A stretch of 64,000 bases of DNA. Source: Bufo bufo (taxonomy: Eukaryota; Chordata; Amphibia; Anura; Bufonidae). A program made the position numbers and the translations under genes. The stretch covers positions 38,763,114 through 38,827,113 of the forward strand of contig NC_053392.1 in assembly GCF_905171765.1 (NCBI RefSeq). Direction: 5' to 3'. The notes under the pieces were generated by a model that was not told the DNA's origin, searched no databases, and saw only the letters and a program-made list of their open reading frames with translations. Of the stretch, positions 32,532 to 43,099 are shown one piece after another (within the stretch, counting starts at the first letter, position 1; every line of letters starts with the position of its first letter).

Positions 32532-34731
32532 CCACTTGCCATCTGGGCCATTTGCCCCCTTCCTGACCAGGCCTAATTTAGCAAAACTGACATATCTCAC
32601 TTTATGTGGTAATAACTTTGGAACGCCTTTATTTATCCAAGTCATTCAGAGATTGTTTTCTCGTGACACATTGTACTTCATGATAGTCATAAATTTGAGT
32701 CAAAATATTTCACCTTTATTTATGAAAAAATCCCAAATTTACCCAAAAATTAGAAAAATTCTCAATTTTCTAAATTTCAATTTCTCTGCTTTTAAAACAG
32801 AAAGTGATACCTCATAAAATATTTATTATTTAACAATTCCCCATATGTCTACTTTATGTTGGCATCATTTTGGAAATGTCATTTTATTTTTTTTAGGACG
32901 TTAGAAGGCATAGAAGTTTAGAAGCAATTCTTCAAATTTTTAAGAAAATTGCCAAGACCCACTTTTTATGGACCAGTTCAGGTCTGAAGTCACTTTGTGG
33001 GGCCTACATAGTGGATACCCCCATAAATGACCCCATTGTAGAAACTACACCCCTCAAGATATTCAAAACCGATTTTACTAACTTTTTTAACCCTTTAGGC
33101 GTTCCACAAGAATTAAAGGAAAATGGAGATCAAATTTTTAAATTTCACTTTTTTGGCAGATTTTCCATTTTAATCCAATTTTTTCTTTAACACATCGATG
33201 GTTAACAGCCAAACAAAACTCAATATTTATTACCCAGATTCTGCGGTTTACAGAAACACCCCACATGTGGTCATAAACTGCTGTATGGGCACACGGCAGG
33301 GCGCAGAAGAAAACGAACTCCACATGGTTTTTAGATGTCATGTCCCATTTGAAGCCCCCTGATGCACCCTTACAGTAGAAACTCCCAAGAAGTGACCCCA
33401 TTTTGGAAACTAGGGGATGAGGTGCCAGTTTTATTAGTACTATTTTTGGGTACATATGATTTTTTGATCATTCATTATAACACTTTATGGGGCAAGGTGA
33501 CCAAAAATTGGTTGTTTTAGCACAGTTTCTATTTATTTATTTTTACAGCGTTCACCTGAGGGGTTCAGTCAAGTGACATTTTTATAGAGCAGATTGTTAC
33601 GGACGTGGCGATACCTAATATGTATACTTTTTCTCATTTATTAAAGTTTTACACAATAATAGCATTTTTGAAACAAAAAAAATTATGTTTTAATGTGTCC
33701 ATGTTCTGAGAGCTATAGTTTTTTTATTTTTTGAGAGATTTTCTTATGTAGGGGCTCATTTTTTGCGGGATGAGGTGACGGTTTTATTGGTACCATTTTG
33801 TGGGACATATACGCGTTTTTGATCACTTGGTGTTGCACGTTTTGTTATGCAAGGTGACAAAAATTGCTTGTTTTGACACAGGTTTTTTTTAAATTTTTTT
33901 ACGGTGTTCACCTGAGGGGTTAGCTCATGTGATATTTTTATAGAGCTGGTTTTTACGGACGCGGCAATACCTAATATGTATACTTTTTTTATTTGTTTCA
34001 CTTTAACACAATAATAGCATTTTTGAAACCAAAAAAATGATGTTTTAGTGTCTCCATGTTCTAAGAGCTATAGTTTTTTTTATTTTTTGAGAGATTTTCT
34101 TATGTAGGGGCTCATTTTTTGCGGGATGAGGTGACGGTTTTATTGGTACCATTTTGTGGGACATACGCGTTTTTTATCACTTGGTGTTGCACCTTTTGTG
34201 ATGTAAGGTGACAAAATTTTTTTTTTTTACGGTGTTCACCCGAGGGGTTAGGTCATGTGATATTTTTATAGAGCTGGTTTTTACGGACGCGGCAATACAA
34301 AATATGTCTATTTTATTTAATTTTTTCTATTTTTAAAATTTTTTTTTTTATTCCTTACTTGGGGACTTTTTTTTTTACATGTGAAACTTTTTTTTATTTT
34401 ATTTTTTCAACCCTTTATTTTTTTTATTTATTTTTTTACACTTTTCGTCCCCATAAGGTCATACAAGACCTCTGGGGGACATTTGCTTCACTTTTTCATT
34501 TTTTTTTCACTGTTGATTTCTCCTGTAACTGGGGCTGACATAGTAGCCCCAGTTACAGAAGAAATACACCCCCTAGAGAGGCTGTACAGCAGCAATCCAG
34601 CGCTGTACAGCCTCAGAGCAGGGCTGATCGAGGTCTCTGAGAGACCTCACACAGCTCCTACACACTCCGTGCGTTCAGAAATAGAGATCCACCCATAGGA
34701 CGTTTATATCCTATGGGCGGACGGGAAGAGG
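32532..34731. mobile_element. TTAA-target DNA transposon inserted in the PLE endonuclease
   Basis: 2200 bp flanked by TTAA at 32528-32531 and 34732-34735. Removing it plus one TTAA rejoins the PLE frame exactly (..GGNFI | KQMSRMESRR..). Ends CCACTTGCC and (complement) CCTCTTCCC are short imperfect TIRs of piggyBac type. There is no transposase. The interior has two direct ~330-bp repeats (about 33640-33985 and 33986-34310) sharing TTTTTTGCGGGATGAGGTGA. Confidence 0.88.
33640..34315. repeat. direct tandem duplication inside the TTAA element
   Basis: Two units contain ACACAATAATAGCATTTTTG, GAGAGATTTTCTTATGTAGG, GGTACCATTTTGTGGGACAT and TTTTTACGGACGCGGCAATA in the same order. They differ by small deletions. 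Confidence 0.85.
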
Positions 34732-34832
34732 TTAAACAGATGTCCAGGATGGAATCCCGACGAATATACGAATTTGGGAGTTTGCTACCAGCAGGGTTGA
34801 ATTCGGAATTGGAGCTCTTCGGCTTTTTGTAG
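34732..34832 (+). pseudogene. PLE endonuclease C-terminal 33 residues
   Basis: Frame KQMSRMESRRIYEFGSLLPA then GLNSELELFGFL, stop at 34830-34832. It aligns with the C-terminus of the other PLE copies (SRMSRIESKKIFEFNSILPL then GLNAEMEVFGFL). It is the continuation of 31675-32527. Confidence 0.9.
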
Positions 34833-36208
34833 GTGGGTGCCCTCGGCACGATGGGGGGTCGCATGTCTGGCCGTGTATCGGCACTGCGACCCTCCCTCGG
34901 CCTGGGGCCCGCGCCTCCTCTCTCACCGTTGGGCCCCATACCTGAATCCACCCCTGAATCCACTCTTAAATATACGAAATGTCACCATCCTTTGAATGGT
35001 AGGGTATTTTCCTCTTGAGATATGACTTAGTATTATCCCATGCTGATGTCAAAACTAGTTATCCACATATGTTAACAACAGTGTTTTAATTGTGTTTTTA
35101 AATTAACATGTTAGAAAAACCGCAAATAAACCGCTGGGGCAACATACGAAATACTGCAGAAACTGAATTTTAAATGGAACTTGATCCAATAAAATATAGG
35201 GTCTAATCCAGAAAATATATAAAAGAAGAAAAATTACAAGAAATAGATCGCCAATAAATCGCAATGAATGAATCGTGGAAAAATCACAAGAAAAAAACTA
35301 CAAGTAAAAAAATCGCAAATATCGAATCTCAGATTCTGGATCCGTCTTCCATGTTTTGATTACATCTTTATTGAGTATATAAGGCGGATACAGACAGGTG
35401 TAGCGCAACCACTGAGGAAGGGATAGCGACATATCCAGAAACGCGTCTGGTAAACGCCACACACCTGTCGAAATATTTCCAGTCGCATGGCCATGCAGAC
35501 ATTATTATAAGAATTCGGAAGATTGGACCTCTAATCGACATACCAGAGACATCATCTCCGGGTGAAAGAGGAAGCCGCGTAAGCGTGATCCCGCGAGAGT
35601 TTGCAATTACAGCAATCGAGGAGTGCGACGTAAGACGCCGGAGTTTCCCGCACTACTCGCCCCTCGACAAACACCAGCGGAGACACCTGAATAATCCTTG
35701 GAAGAAGGAGGTAAGCGGCTGAATAGCCGAGATTACCGCCAGCTATAATTCGACCAAATACTGTTAATACAGATAATATGAACTTTCGGACTGCTTTCGA
35801 ATATATTCAAAAGTAACATCATCGTACACAGTTCATTGCAATTGTTGTCTGTTGGCCTAAGATAAACCTCCTTAGCCCTATTAGGCAATAATAAGTAAGA
35901 ATAACATTCACAACAAATGCGATTACTTTGTCGATTATCTTTGTCGAATATTGTCGACTATGCTGAGGATATGACATCAATCCCTCAAGCCTCACAAGGA
36001 TCCAAAAGCATTATATGGTAAAAGAGACCCTAATTTGCACTACGGACTTTTACAGTAACACGCAGTAGTTGCCCCATTGTGGTTATTGCGATCCAATTGA
36101 TATTATTGATATATTTTATTTCCTTATTGATTTTACATACCTGACACTATTTTTATAGAAAAAATGTGTGCTTTATGTTAGAGTGCTCGCCTAATATATA
36201 CTTTTATT
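34833..36208 (+). mobile_element. PLE 3' region / pseudo-LTR
   Basis: Downstream of the PLE stop codon: AT-rich sequence, a TATATAAGG element (about 35377), the hammerhead-like motif (35408-35451) and a ~750-bp tail. The hAT at 36209 is inserted in it; the tail resumes at 43021 (TCCTATTTTACATCCC). A stretch at 34833-34970 seems foreign to the 3' UTR and is unexplained. Confidence 0.6.
35408..35451 (+). ncRNA. hammerhead-ribozyme-like motif (PLE)
   Basis: Stem I ACCA (35408-35411) pairs with TGGT (35448-35451). Core CTGAGGA is at 35412-35418. Stem II GGATA-gcgaca-TATCC is at 35421-35436, GAAA at 35438-35441. A minimal stem III (AC..GT, loop GC) precedes the cleavage position after GTC. One extra A lies on each side of stem II compared with the canonical fold. 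Confidence 0.7.
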
Positions 36209-36394
36209 TAGTGTTGAGCGAACAGTTCGAGCATAGTTCGGGTCCGTACCGAATTTTGGGGTGTTCGTGACACGGACCCGAACCCGAACTTTTTCGTAAA
36301 AGTTCGGGTTCGTCGTTCGGCATGTATTTTGGCGCATTTTGAAAGGCTGCAAAGCAGCCAATCAACATGCATCATACTACTTGCCCTAAGATGC

Positions 36395-36470
36395 CATCGC
36401 AGCCATGCCTACTATTGGCAAGGCTGTGATTGGCCAAGTGCAGCATGTGACTCAGCCTCTTTATAAGCTT
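36395..36470 (+). promoter_or_regulatory. hAT promoter: hairpin, inverted CCAAT and TATA box
   Basis: An imperfect hairpin (CGCAGCCATGCC..GGCAAGGCTGTG) runs into GATTGGCC, an inverted CCAAT box, and TTTATAAGC about 30 nt further on. The same arrangement is at 18470-18541, 62728-62798 and, inverted, about 20885-20960, so it is conserved between copies. The promoter role is inferred from spacing. Confidence 0.6.
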
Positions 36471-37020
36471 GTGCGCACGTCGGGACGTGCTCACTCCAGA
36501 TGTGAATAGAACAGGGATAGACGCAGCTGATGCTAGGGCGAGAATAGGCAGGGATAATTGAATAACTGGAAGCAAATTTCTCTCCTCCACCTGTGATTCA
36601 TCTGAACAACTGCAGCTGAGCTGCTTTTTTGATAGGGATTGGCTATTTTTAGAGTGGCCAGAGTGATTTTTCCATCCACATGTACCTGGGCTGACCGCCG
36701 GCCGCCATTTTGCGACTTGTAGTGCTGCAGCAGAAGCTGCCACAGTGTGCATTCCAAAGCTCCAAACAAGTCAGACATCTACACCTGGGATTCAGACCAA
36801 TAGCGATTTAGCAGCACAGTCCAAGGCTATTTTTTTTAAAGGTTGTGCAGACCATTTTGTGGCACATGTTACTGGGCTGATAGGCGGCGGCCATCTTGGG
36901 ACTAGTGCTGCAGCACAATCTCTCCCAACGTCCATTAATCACTTGTAATAGTGGTCTGTGCCATAGAAATCCTACATCAGGGACTTGGGTGTGCTTGTGT
37001 CACCCCTACTAATACCAGTC

Positions 37021-37755
37021 CACCTGTAATCCATACAGTGAAAAGCCATAAAGTATTCCAGTGAGGGAATTTTTTTTTTATTTAAAAAAGGCCAAGTTAG
37101 TTTATCTGGCGTTCAATATACTAGATACAGTTAGGCCTGCGTTTCATACATCTGGAATTAGCAAACTAATGTGCTGGGGTTGGGAAAACATATATGTACC
37201 CATACTAGAATCTGTCAAAGAAAGCGGTACTCACATATAACAGTCATTCCATCTGTAATCCATACAGTCAAAAGACTGAAAGTATTCCAGTGAGGGGATT
37301 TTTTTTATTTAAAAAAGGCCAAGTTAGTTTATCTGGCGTTCAATATACTAGATACAGTTAGGCCTGCGTTTCATACATCTGGAATTAGCAAACTAATGTG
37401 CTGGGGTTGGGAAAACATATATGTACCCATACTAGAATCTGTCAAAGAAAGCGGTACTCACATATAACAGTCATTCCATCTGTAATCCATACAGTCAAAA
37501 GACTGAAAGTATTCCAGTGAGGGGATTTTTTTTATTTAAAAAAGGCCAAGTTAGTTTATCTGGCGTTCAATATACTAGATACAGTTAGGCCTGCGTTTCA
37601 TACATCTGGAATTAGCAAACTAATGTGCTGGGGTTGGGAAAACATATATGTACCCATACTAGAATCTGTCAAAGAAAGCGGTACTCACATATAACAGTCA
37701 TTCCATCTGTAATCCATACAGTCAAAAGACTGAAAGTATTCCAGTGAGGGGATTT
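37021..37755. repeat. 227-bp tandem repeat in hAT leader, 3.2 copies
   Basis: Units begin CTGTAATCCATACAGT and repeat exactly every 227 bp (GGCCAAGTTAG at 37090, 37317 and 37544). The last two units are almost identical. The array ends about 50 bp before the transposase ATG. Confidence 0.95.
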
Positions 37756-37805
37756 TGCTTATAAAAAATAATATATTTCATTGTGGTGCGAGTTGAATCG
37801 CAACA

Positions 37806-40800
37806 ATGAAGAAAAATACTATTAAGGGACGAGGACGCGGTCGTGGTGGTGTCCGTGGAGCCTCTGTTGCTGGTAGAGGACGTGGCCGTTCGGCCCCAGG
37901 CGCACACAGTAGGGAACGAACTCCCTCAACTAGCCGGCAGAATGTACCGCAATATCTCGTGGGGCCCAATGCCGCTCTTAGGATGGTAAGGCCTGAGCAG
38001 GTACAGGCATTAATCGATTGGGTGGCCGACAGTGCTTCCAGCACGTTCACCACATGGTCTTCCACCCAGTCTTCTGCGGAAAGCGCACAGGTGGCACCTG
38101 AAAACCAAGCCCATCAGTCTGTCACATCACCCCCAAGCATATCAGGGAAACGGTCTGAGCCACAAGTTATGCAGCAGTCTCTTCTTCTGTTTGAAGACTC
38201 TGCTTCCAGAGTTTCCCAGGGGCGTCCACCTAGCCCTTCCCCAGTGGAGGAAGACATACCATGCACTGACGCACAACCACTTATGTCTCCAGATGAAGAG
38301 GACATGGGAATACCACCACAGCAGAGTCACCGACTCTCTGATGATGACGAAACACAGGTGCCCACTGCCGCGTCTTTTTGCAGTGTGCAGACTGAACAGG
38401 AGGAGGTCAGGGAGGGAGACTGGGTGGAAGACGATGCAGAGGACGATGAGGTCTTAGACCCCACATGGACTGAAGGTCGTGGCGATGACTTTCACAGTTC
38501 AGAGGAAGAGGTAGTGGTGAGACCGAGACAACAGCGAAGCCAAAGAGGGAGCAGGGGGCCAAAGCAGACGAGCCGCCGCCCCCAGAGTTCGCCTGCTACT
38601 GGACATCGCCAACAGGGACCCAGCCCCACAAAGGCAGCTTCAAAGAGTTCCCTGGCATGGCACTTCTTTAAACAATGTCCTACCGACAAGACCCGAGTGA
38701 CTTGCACGCTCTGCCATCAGAGCCTGAGGCGAGGCATTAACGTTCTGAACCTCAGCACAACCTGCATGACCAGGCATCTACATGCAAAGCATGAACTGCA
38801 GTGGGGTACACACCTTAAAAACCAGGCACTCGCTGAGGCTCCCCCTGCTCCCTCTACCGCTGCTGCCTCGGCTTCCGCCTCGAGAGGAATGTTGCCACCT
38901 GCCGAGCAGCAAACAGAGGATGTGCCACCGACACCACCACCACCGCCACCGTCAACTAGCGTCTCCACTATATCACACAGCAGCGTTCAGCTCTCAATAT
39001 CTCAAACCTTAGAGAGGAAGCGCAAATTCCCCCCGAGTCACCCTCGAGCCCTTGGCCTGAACGCCAGCATTTCTAAACTGCTGGCCTTTGAAATGCTGTC
39101 ATTCCGGCTGGTGGACACAGACAGCTTCAAACAGCTGATGGCCATGGCTGTCCCGCAGTATGTGGTTCCCAGCCGCCACTACTTCTCCAAGACAGCCGTG
39201 CCTTCCCTGCACATGCAAGTGTCCGATAAAATCAAGTGTGCACTGCGCAACGCCATTTGTGGCAAGGTCCACCTAACCACAGATACGTGGACCAGTAAGC
39301 ACGGCCAGGGACGCTATATCTCACTAACTGCACACTGGATGAATGTAGTGGCGGCTGGGCCCCCGGCGGACAGTTCCTTGGCGCACGTCCTTCCGCCCCC
39401 TAGGATCGCAGGGCATCATTCTCTGCCTCCTGTAGCCTCCTCCTCCTACTCGGCTTCCTCCTCCACTGCTTCCACCAGCTCATCCGGTCAGCCACACACC
39501 TTCACCACCAACTTCAGCACAGCCCGGGGTAAACGTCAGCAGGCCATTCTGAAACTCATATGTTTGGGGGACAGGCCCCACAGCGCAAAGGAGTTGTGGC
39601 GGGGTATTGAACAACAGACCGACGAGTGGTTTCTGCCGGTGGGCCTCAAGCCAGGCCTGGTGGTATGCGATAATGGGCGAAATCTCGTGGCAGCTCTGGG
39701 ACTAGCCGGTTTGACGCACATCCCTTGCCTGGCGCATGTGCTGAACTTGGTGGTGCAGAGGTTCATTCACCACTACCCCAACATGTCAGAGCTGCTGCAT
39801 AAAGTGCGGGCCGTCTGTGCGCGCTTCCGCCGTTCACATCCTGCCGCTGCTCGCCTGTCTGCGCTACAGCGGAACTTCGGCCTTCCCGCTCACCGCCTCA
39901 TATGCGACGTGCCCACCCGGTGGAACTCCACCTTGCACATGCTGGAGAGACTGTGCGAGCAGCAGCAGGCCATAGTGGAGTTTCAGCTGCAGCACGCTCG
40001 CGTCAGTCGTACTGCCGAACAGCACCACTTCACCACCAATGATTGGGCCTCCATGCGAGACCTGTGTGCCCTGCTGCGCTGTTTCGAGTACTCCACCAAC
40101 ATGGCCAGTGGCGATGACACTGTTATCAGCGTTACAATACCACTTCTATGTCTCCTTGAGAAAACACTTAGGGCAATGATGTTAGAGGAGGTGGCCCAGG
40201 TGGAGGAGGAGGAGGAGGATGAGGGCTCGTTTCTAACACTTTCGGGCCAGTCTGTTCGAAGTGGCTCAGAGGGAGGTTTGTTTAAGCAGCAGAGGACAGG
40301 TTCACAAGTCGCCAGCCAAGGCACTGTACTGGAGGACGAGGAGGATGAGGAGGAGGAGGTGGAGGGGGACGAGGATGACGCAAGTTCACAGCGGGGTGGC
40401 AGCCCAGGCCCATCACTGGTGCGTGGCTGGGGGGATACGGTGGACGATGACGATACGCCTCCCACAGAGGACAGCTTGTCCTTACCCATGGGTAGCCTGG
40501 CCCACATGAGCGAATATATGCTCCAATGCCTGCGCAACGACAGCAGAGTTGCCCACGTTTTAACGTGTGCAGACTACTGGGTGGCCACCCTGCTGGATCC
40601 CCGGTATAAAGACAATGTGCCCACTTTAATTCCTGAACTGGAGCGCGACCGTAAGATGCGCGAGTACAAGCGCACGCTGATAGAGGCGCTCTTGAGAGCA
40701 TTCCCACATGTCACAGGGGAACAGGTGGAAGGTGAAGGCAGAGGAGTGGCAAGAGGTCGCCAACGCAGCTGTGTCACGGCCAGCTCATCTGAGGGCAGGG

Positions 40801-41192
40801 CTAGCATGGCAGAAATGTGGAAAAGTTTTGTCTCCACGCCACAGCTATCTGCACCGACACCTGATACGGAACGTGTTAGCAGGAGGCAGCATTTCACTAA
40901 CATGGTTGAACAGTATGTCTGCACACCCCTCCACATCCTGACGGATGGTTCGGCCCCATTCAACTACTGGGTTTCGAAATTGTCCACGTGGCCAGAGTTA
41001 GCATGTTATGCCTTGGAGGTGCTTTCCTGCCCGGCGGCCAGCGTTTTATCTGAACGCGTATTCAGCACGGCAGGGGGCGTCATTACTGACAAGCGCAGCC
41101 GCCTGTCCACAGCCAACGTGGACAAGCTGACCTTCATAAAGATGAACCAGGCATGGATCCCACAGGACCTGTCCCTCCCTTGTGCAGAGTAG
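37806..41192 (+). CDS. hAT-superfamily transposase with BED zinc finger, intact (1128 aa)
   Basis: A single uninterrupted frame of 1128 residues with ATG in CAACAATGA context. The N-terminus is Gly/Arg-rich (KGRGRGRGGV). BED zinc finger: C300-x2-C303 with H324 and H329 (CTLCHQSL..MTRHLHAKH). Catalytic triad of the RNase-H fold: D493 (LTTDTWTS), D622 (VVCDNGRN, followed by C-x2-H PCLAH) and E1083 (SVLSERVFSTAGG); RWNSTLHMLERL lies between. The hATC dimerisation segment closes the protein (STANVDKLTFIKMN). Acidic insertions (EEEEEDEG, DEEDEEEEV) mark the insertion domain. It should cut and paste elements with its TIRs in the nucleus. It sits inside matching TIRs and duplications, so it is a transposon gene and not a domesticated ZBED host gene. 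Confidence 0.96.
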   Translation: MKKNTIKGRGRGRGGVRGASVAGRGRGRSAPGAHSRERTPSTSRQNVPQYLVGPNAALRMVRPEQVQALIDWVADSASSTFTTWSSTQSSAESAQVAPENQAHQSVTSPPSISGKRSEPQVMQQSLLLFEDSASRVSQGRPPSPSPVEEDIPCTDAQPLMSPDEEDMGIPPQQSHRLSDDDETQVPTAASFCSVQTEQEEVREGDWVEDDAEDDEVLDPTWTEGRGDDFHSSEEEVVVRPRQQRSQRGSRGPKQTSRRPQSSPATGHRQQGPSPTKAASKSSLAWHFFKQCPTDKTRVTCTLCHQSLRRGINVLNLSTTCMTRHLHAKHELQWGTHLKNQALAEAPPAPSTAAASASASRGMLPPAEQQTEDVPPTPPPPPPSTSVSTISHSSVQLSISQTLERKRKFPPSHPRALGLNASISKLLAFEMLSFRLVDTDSFKQLMAMAVPQYVVPSRHYFSKTAVPSLHMQVSDKIKCALRNAICGKVHLTTDTWTSKHGQGRYISLTAHWMNVVAAGPPADSSLAHVLPPPRIAGHHSLPPVASSSYSASSSTASTSSSGQPHTFTTNFSTARGKRQQAILKLICLGDRPHSAKELWRGIEQQTDEWFLPVGLKPGLVVCDNGRNLVAALGLAGLTHIPCLAHVLNLVVQRFIHHYPNMSELLHKVRAVCARFRRSHPAAARLSALQRNFGLPAHRLICDVPTRWNSTLHMLERLCEQQQAIVEFQLQHARVSRTAEQHHFTTNDWASMRDLCALLRCFEYSTNMASGDDTVISVTIPLLCLLEKTLRAMMLEEVAQVEEEEEDEGSFLTLSGQSVRSGSEGGLFKQQRTGSQVASQGTVLEDEEDEEEEVEGDEDDASSQRGGSPGPSLVRGWGDTVDDDDTPPTEDSLSLPMGSLAHMSEYMLQCLRNDSRVAHVLTCADYWVATLLDPRYKDNVPTLIPELERDRKMREYKRTLIEALLRAFPHVTGEQVEGEGRGVARGRQRSCVTASSSEGRASMAEMWKSFVSTPQLSAPTPDTERVSRRQHFTNMVEQYVCTPLHILTDGSAPFNYWVSKLSTWPELACYALEVLSCPAASVLSERVFSTAGGVITDKRSRLSTANVDKLTFIKMNQAWIPQDLSLPCAE

Positions 41193-41329
41193 TCCTTATT
41201 AACTGCCTAAAACATGTCTTGTTGTGCTACGGGCCACTTCTTTATTTGATACAAATTTTATGAAACCCACAGTTGAATGAAACTCTTCTCTGTCTGGGCG
41301 CCGGGGCCTAACCAGATGAAAGTGGCCGG

Positions 41330-42720
41330 TTAAACTAACGGGTGACATGAAGCCATAACCTCTGCCATGCTACCTCTGTCTTCTGTCTGGGTGCTGAGGC
41401 CTAAGTCAAATAAAGCGGTCTTCTGCTGTGCTGGGGGATATGAAGCTAATCTCTGACCTCTCTCCTCTGTCTGGGTCCAAAGGCCTAAATCACTGAAAGA
41501 GGCCTTCTCCTGTGGTGTGTGATATGATGCCAGAATATGTGCTGTGGGGCCTCTCTCCTCTTCCTGGGTGCAGGGGTCAAATAAACTAAATTGTGGCCTA
41601 CTCCTGTGGTGGTTGATATGATGCCTGATTCTCTGATGTGGAACCTCTCTCCTCTGTTTGGGTGAAGGGGTCAAAGTAACTAAATGGTGGCTTCTCCTGT
41701 GGTGGCTGATATGATGCCAGAATATGTGCTGTGGTGCCTCTCTCCTCTTCCTGGGTGCGGGGGTCAAAGTAACTCAATGGTGGCTTCTCCTGTGGTGGCT
41801 GATATGATGCCAGAATATGTGCTGTGGTGCCTCTCTCCTCTTCCTGGGTGCGGGGGTCAAAGTAACTCAATGGTGGCTTCTCCTGTGGTGGCTGATATGA
41901 TGCCAGAATATGTGCTGTGGTGCCTCTCTCCTCTTCCTGGGTGCAGGGGTCAAAGTAACTACATGGTGGCTTCTCCTGTGGTGGTTGATATGATGCCTGA
42001 TTCTCTGCTGTGAAACCTCTCTCCTCCATCTGGGTGTAGGGGTCAAAGTCTTTCAAAGTCGCCTTCTCCTGTGCTGATTGATATAAAGCTGATGGTTGTG
42101 CCATCTGACATGGTTGCCAGGGTCTGATTCAATGGGGGCCTACTCCTGTGGTGGGTGATCGAAATGCCTGATTCTCTGCTGTGAAACCTCTCTCCTCCGT
42201 CTGGGTGTAGGGGTCAAAGTCTTTCAAAGTCGCCTTCTCCTGTGCTGATTGATATGAAGCTGATGGTTGTGCCATCTGACATGGTTGCCGGGGTCCCATT
42301 AAATTGGGGCCTACTCCTGTGGTGGGTGATCTAAATGCCTGATTCTCTGCTTTGAAACCTCTCTCCTCCGTCCGGGTGTAGGGGTCAAAGTCTGTCAAAG
42401 TCGCCTTCTCCTGTGCTGATTGATATAAAGCTTATGCTTGTGCCATCTGACATGGTTGCCGGGGTCTGATTCAATGGTGGCCTACTCCTGTGGTGGGTGA
42501 TCTAAATGCCTGATTCTCTGCTGTGTAACCTCTCTCCTCCGTCTGGGTGTAGGGGTCAAAGTAACTAAATGGTGGCCTACTCCTGTGGTGGGTGATATGA
42601 TGCCTGGTTCTCTGCTGTGGGACCTCTCTCCTTTGTCTGGGTGCTGTGGTCAAAATAATAGTAAGTGACCTTCTCCATTGGTGGGTGACTTGAAGCCTGA
42701 TTCTGTGCTATGGGACCTCA
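41330..42720. repeat. 93-bp tandem repeat in hAT 3' region, about 14 degenerate units
   Basis: Units share GCCTCTCTCCTC, TGGGTG..GGGGTCAAAG and CTTCTCCTGTGGTG. Three consecutive units near 41714, 41807 and 41900 are 93 bp apart and nearly identical. Flanking units are more diverged. Minus-strand frames here are repeat artefacts. Confidence 0.9.
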
Positions 42721-43020
42721 CTCCAATTAATATTGTTTAATTTTTAGTTATTTTATGTTAACTCATCATTTCCCTATCTACATTTGTTTGCAGGGGATTT
42801 AACTACATTTTGCTGCCTTTTGCAGCCCTCTAGCCCTTTCCGGGTGTGTTTTACAGCCTTTTTAGTGCCCAAAAGTTCGGGTCCCCATTGACTTCTATGG
42901 GGTTCGGGTTCGGGATGAAGTTCGGGTCGAGTTCGGATCCCGAACCCGAACATTTTTCGAAAGTTCGGCCGAACTCGTCGAACCCGAACATCCAGGTGTT
43001 CGCTCAACTCTACTTTTATT

Positions 43021-43095
43021 CCTATTTTACATCCCTGAGAGGTAGGGCGTCCTCTCCATCGGGCTGGTAGTACCATACCATAGGTAATAAGGAGT
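43021..43095 (+). mobile_element. PLE pseudo-LTR tail resuming after the hAT
   Basis: TTTTACATCCCTGAGAGGTA and the following GGAGTGAGCC block parallel the end of the PLE at 58582-58676 (GGTGAGCCATCC). Joined across the hAT with one CTTTTATT it continues 36208. Confidence 0.45.
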
Positions 43096-43099
43096 GAGC

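Larger units (their letters stand above)
36209..43012 (+). mobile_element. complete autonomous-type hAT transposon
   Basis: 6804 bp bounded by TAGTGTTGAGCGAAC and GTTCGCTCAACTCTA with CTTTTATT duplications at 36201-36208 and 43013-43020. In order: subterminal TTCGGG motifs, a hairpin and promoter, a leader with 227-bp repeats, a single-exon transposase (37806-41192), a 3' region of 93-bp repeats, and TTCGGG motifs again. All parts needed for transposition appear present. It interrupts a PLE pseudo-LTR. Confidence 0.95.

Noticed and set aside
32821..34001. Minus-strand frames inside the TTAA element
   Set aside because: Low complexity, interrupted, and duplicated with the direct repeats; no transposase motifs.
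37806..41192. Domesticated ZBED-like host gene
   Set aside because: The frame lies between matching hAT TIRs with an 8-bp duplication, so it is a transposon gene in place.
41598..42104. 168-codon minus frame with SYFDP repeats
   Set aside because: It follows the 93-bp tandem repeat of the hAT 3' region (93 is divisible by three); it is an artefact of periodicity.
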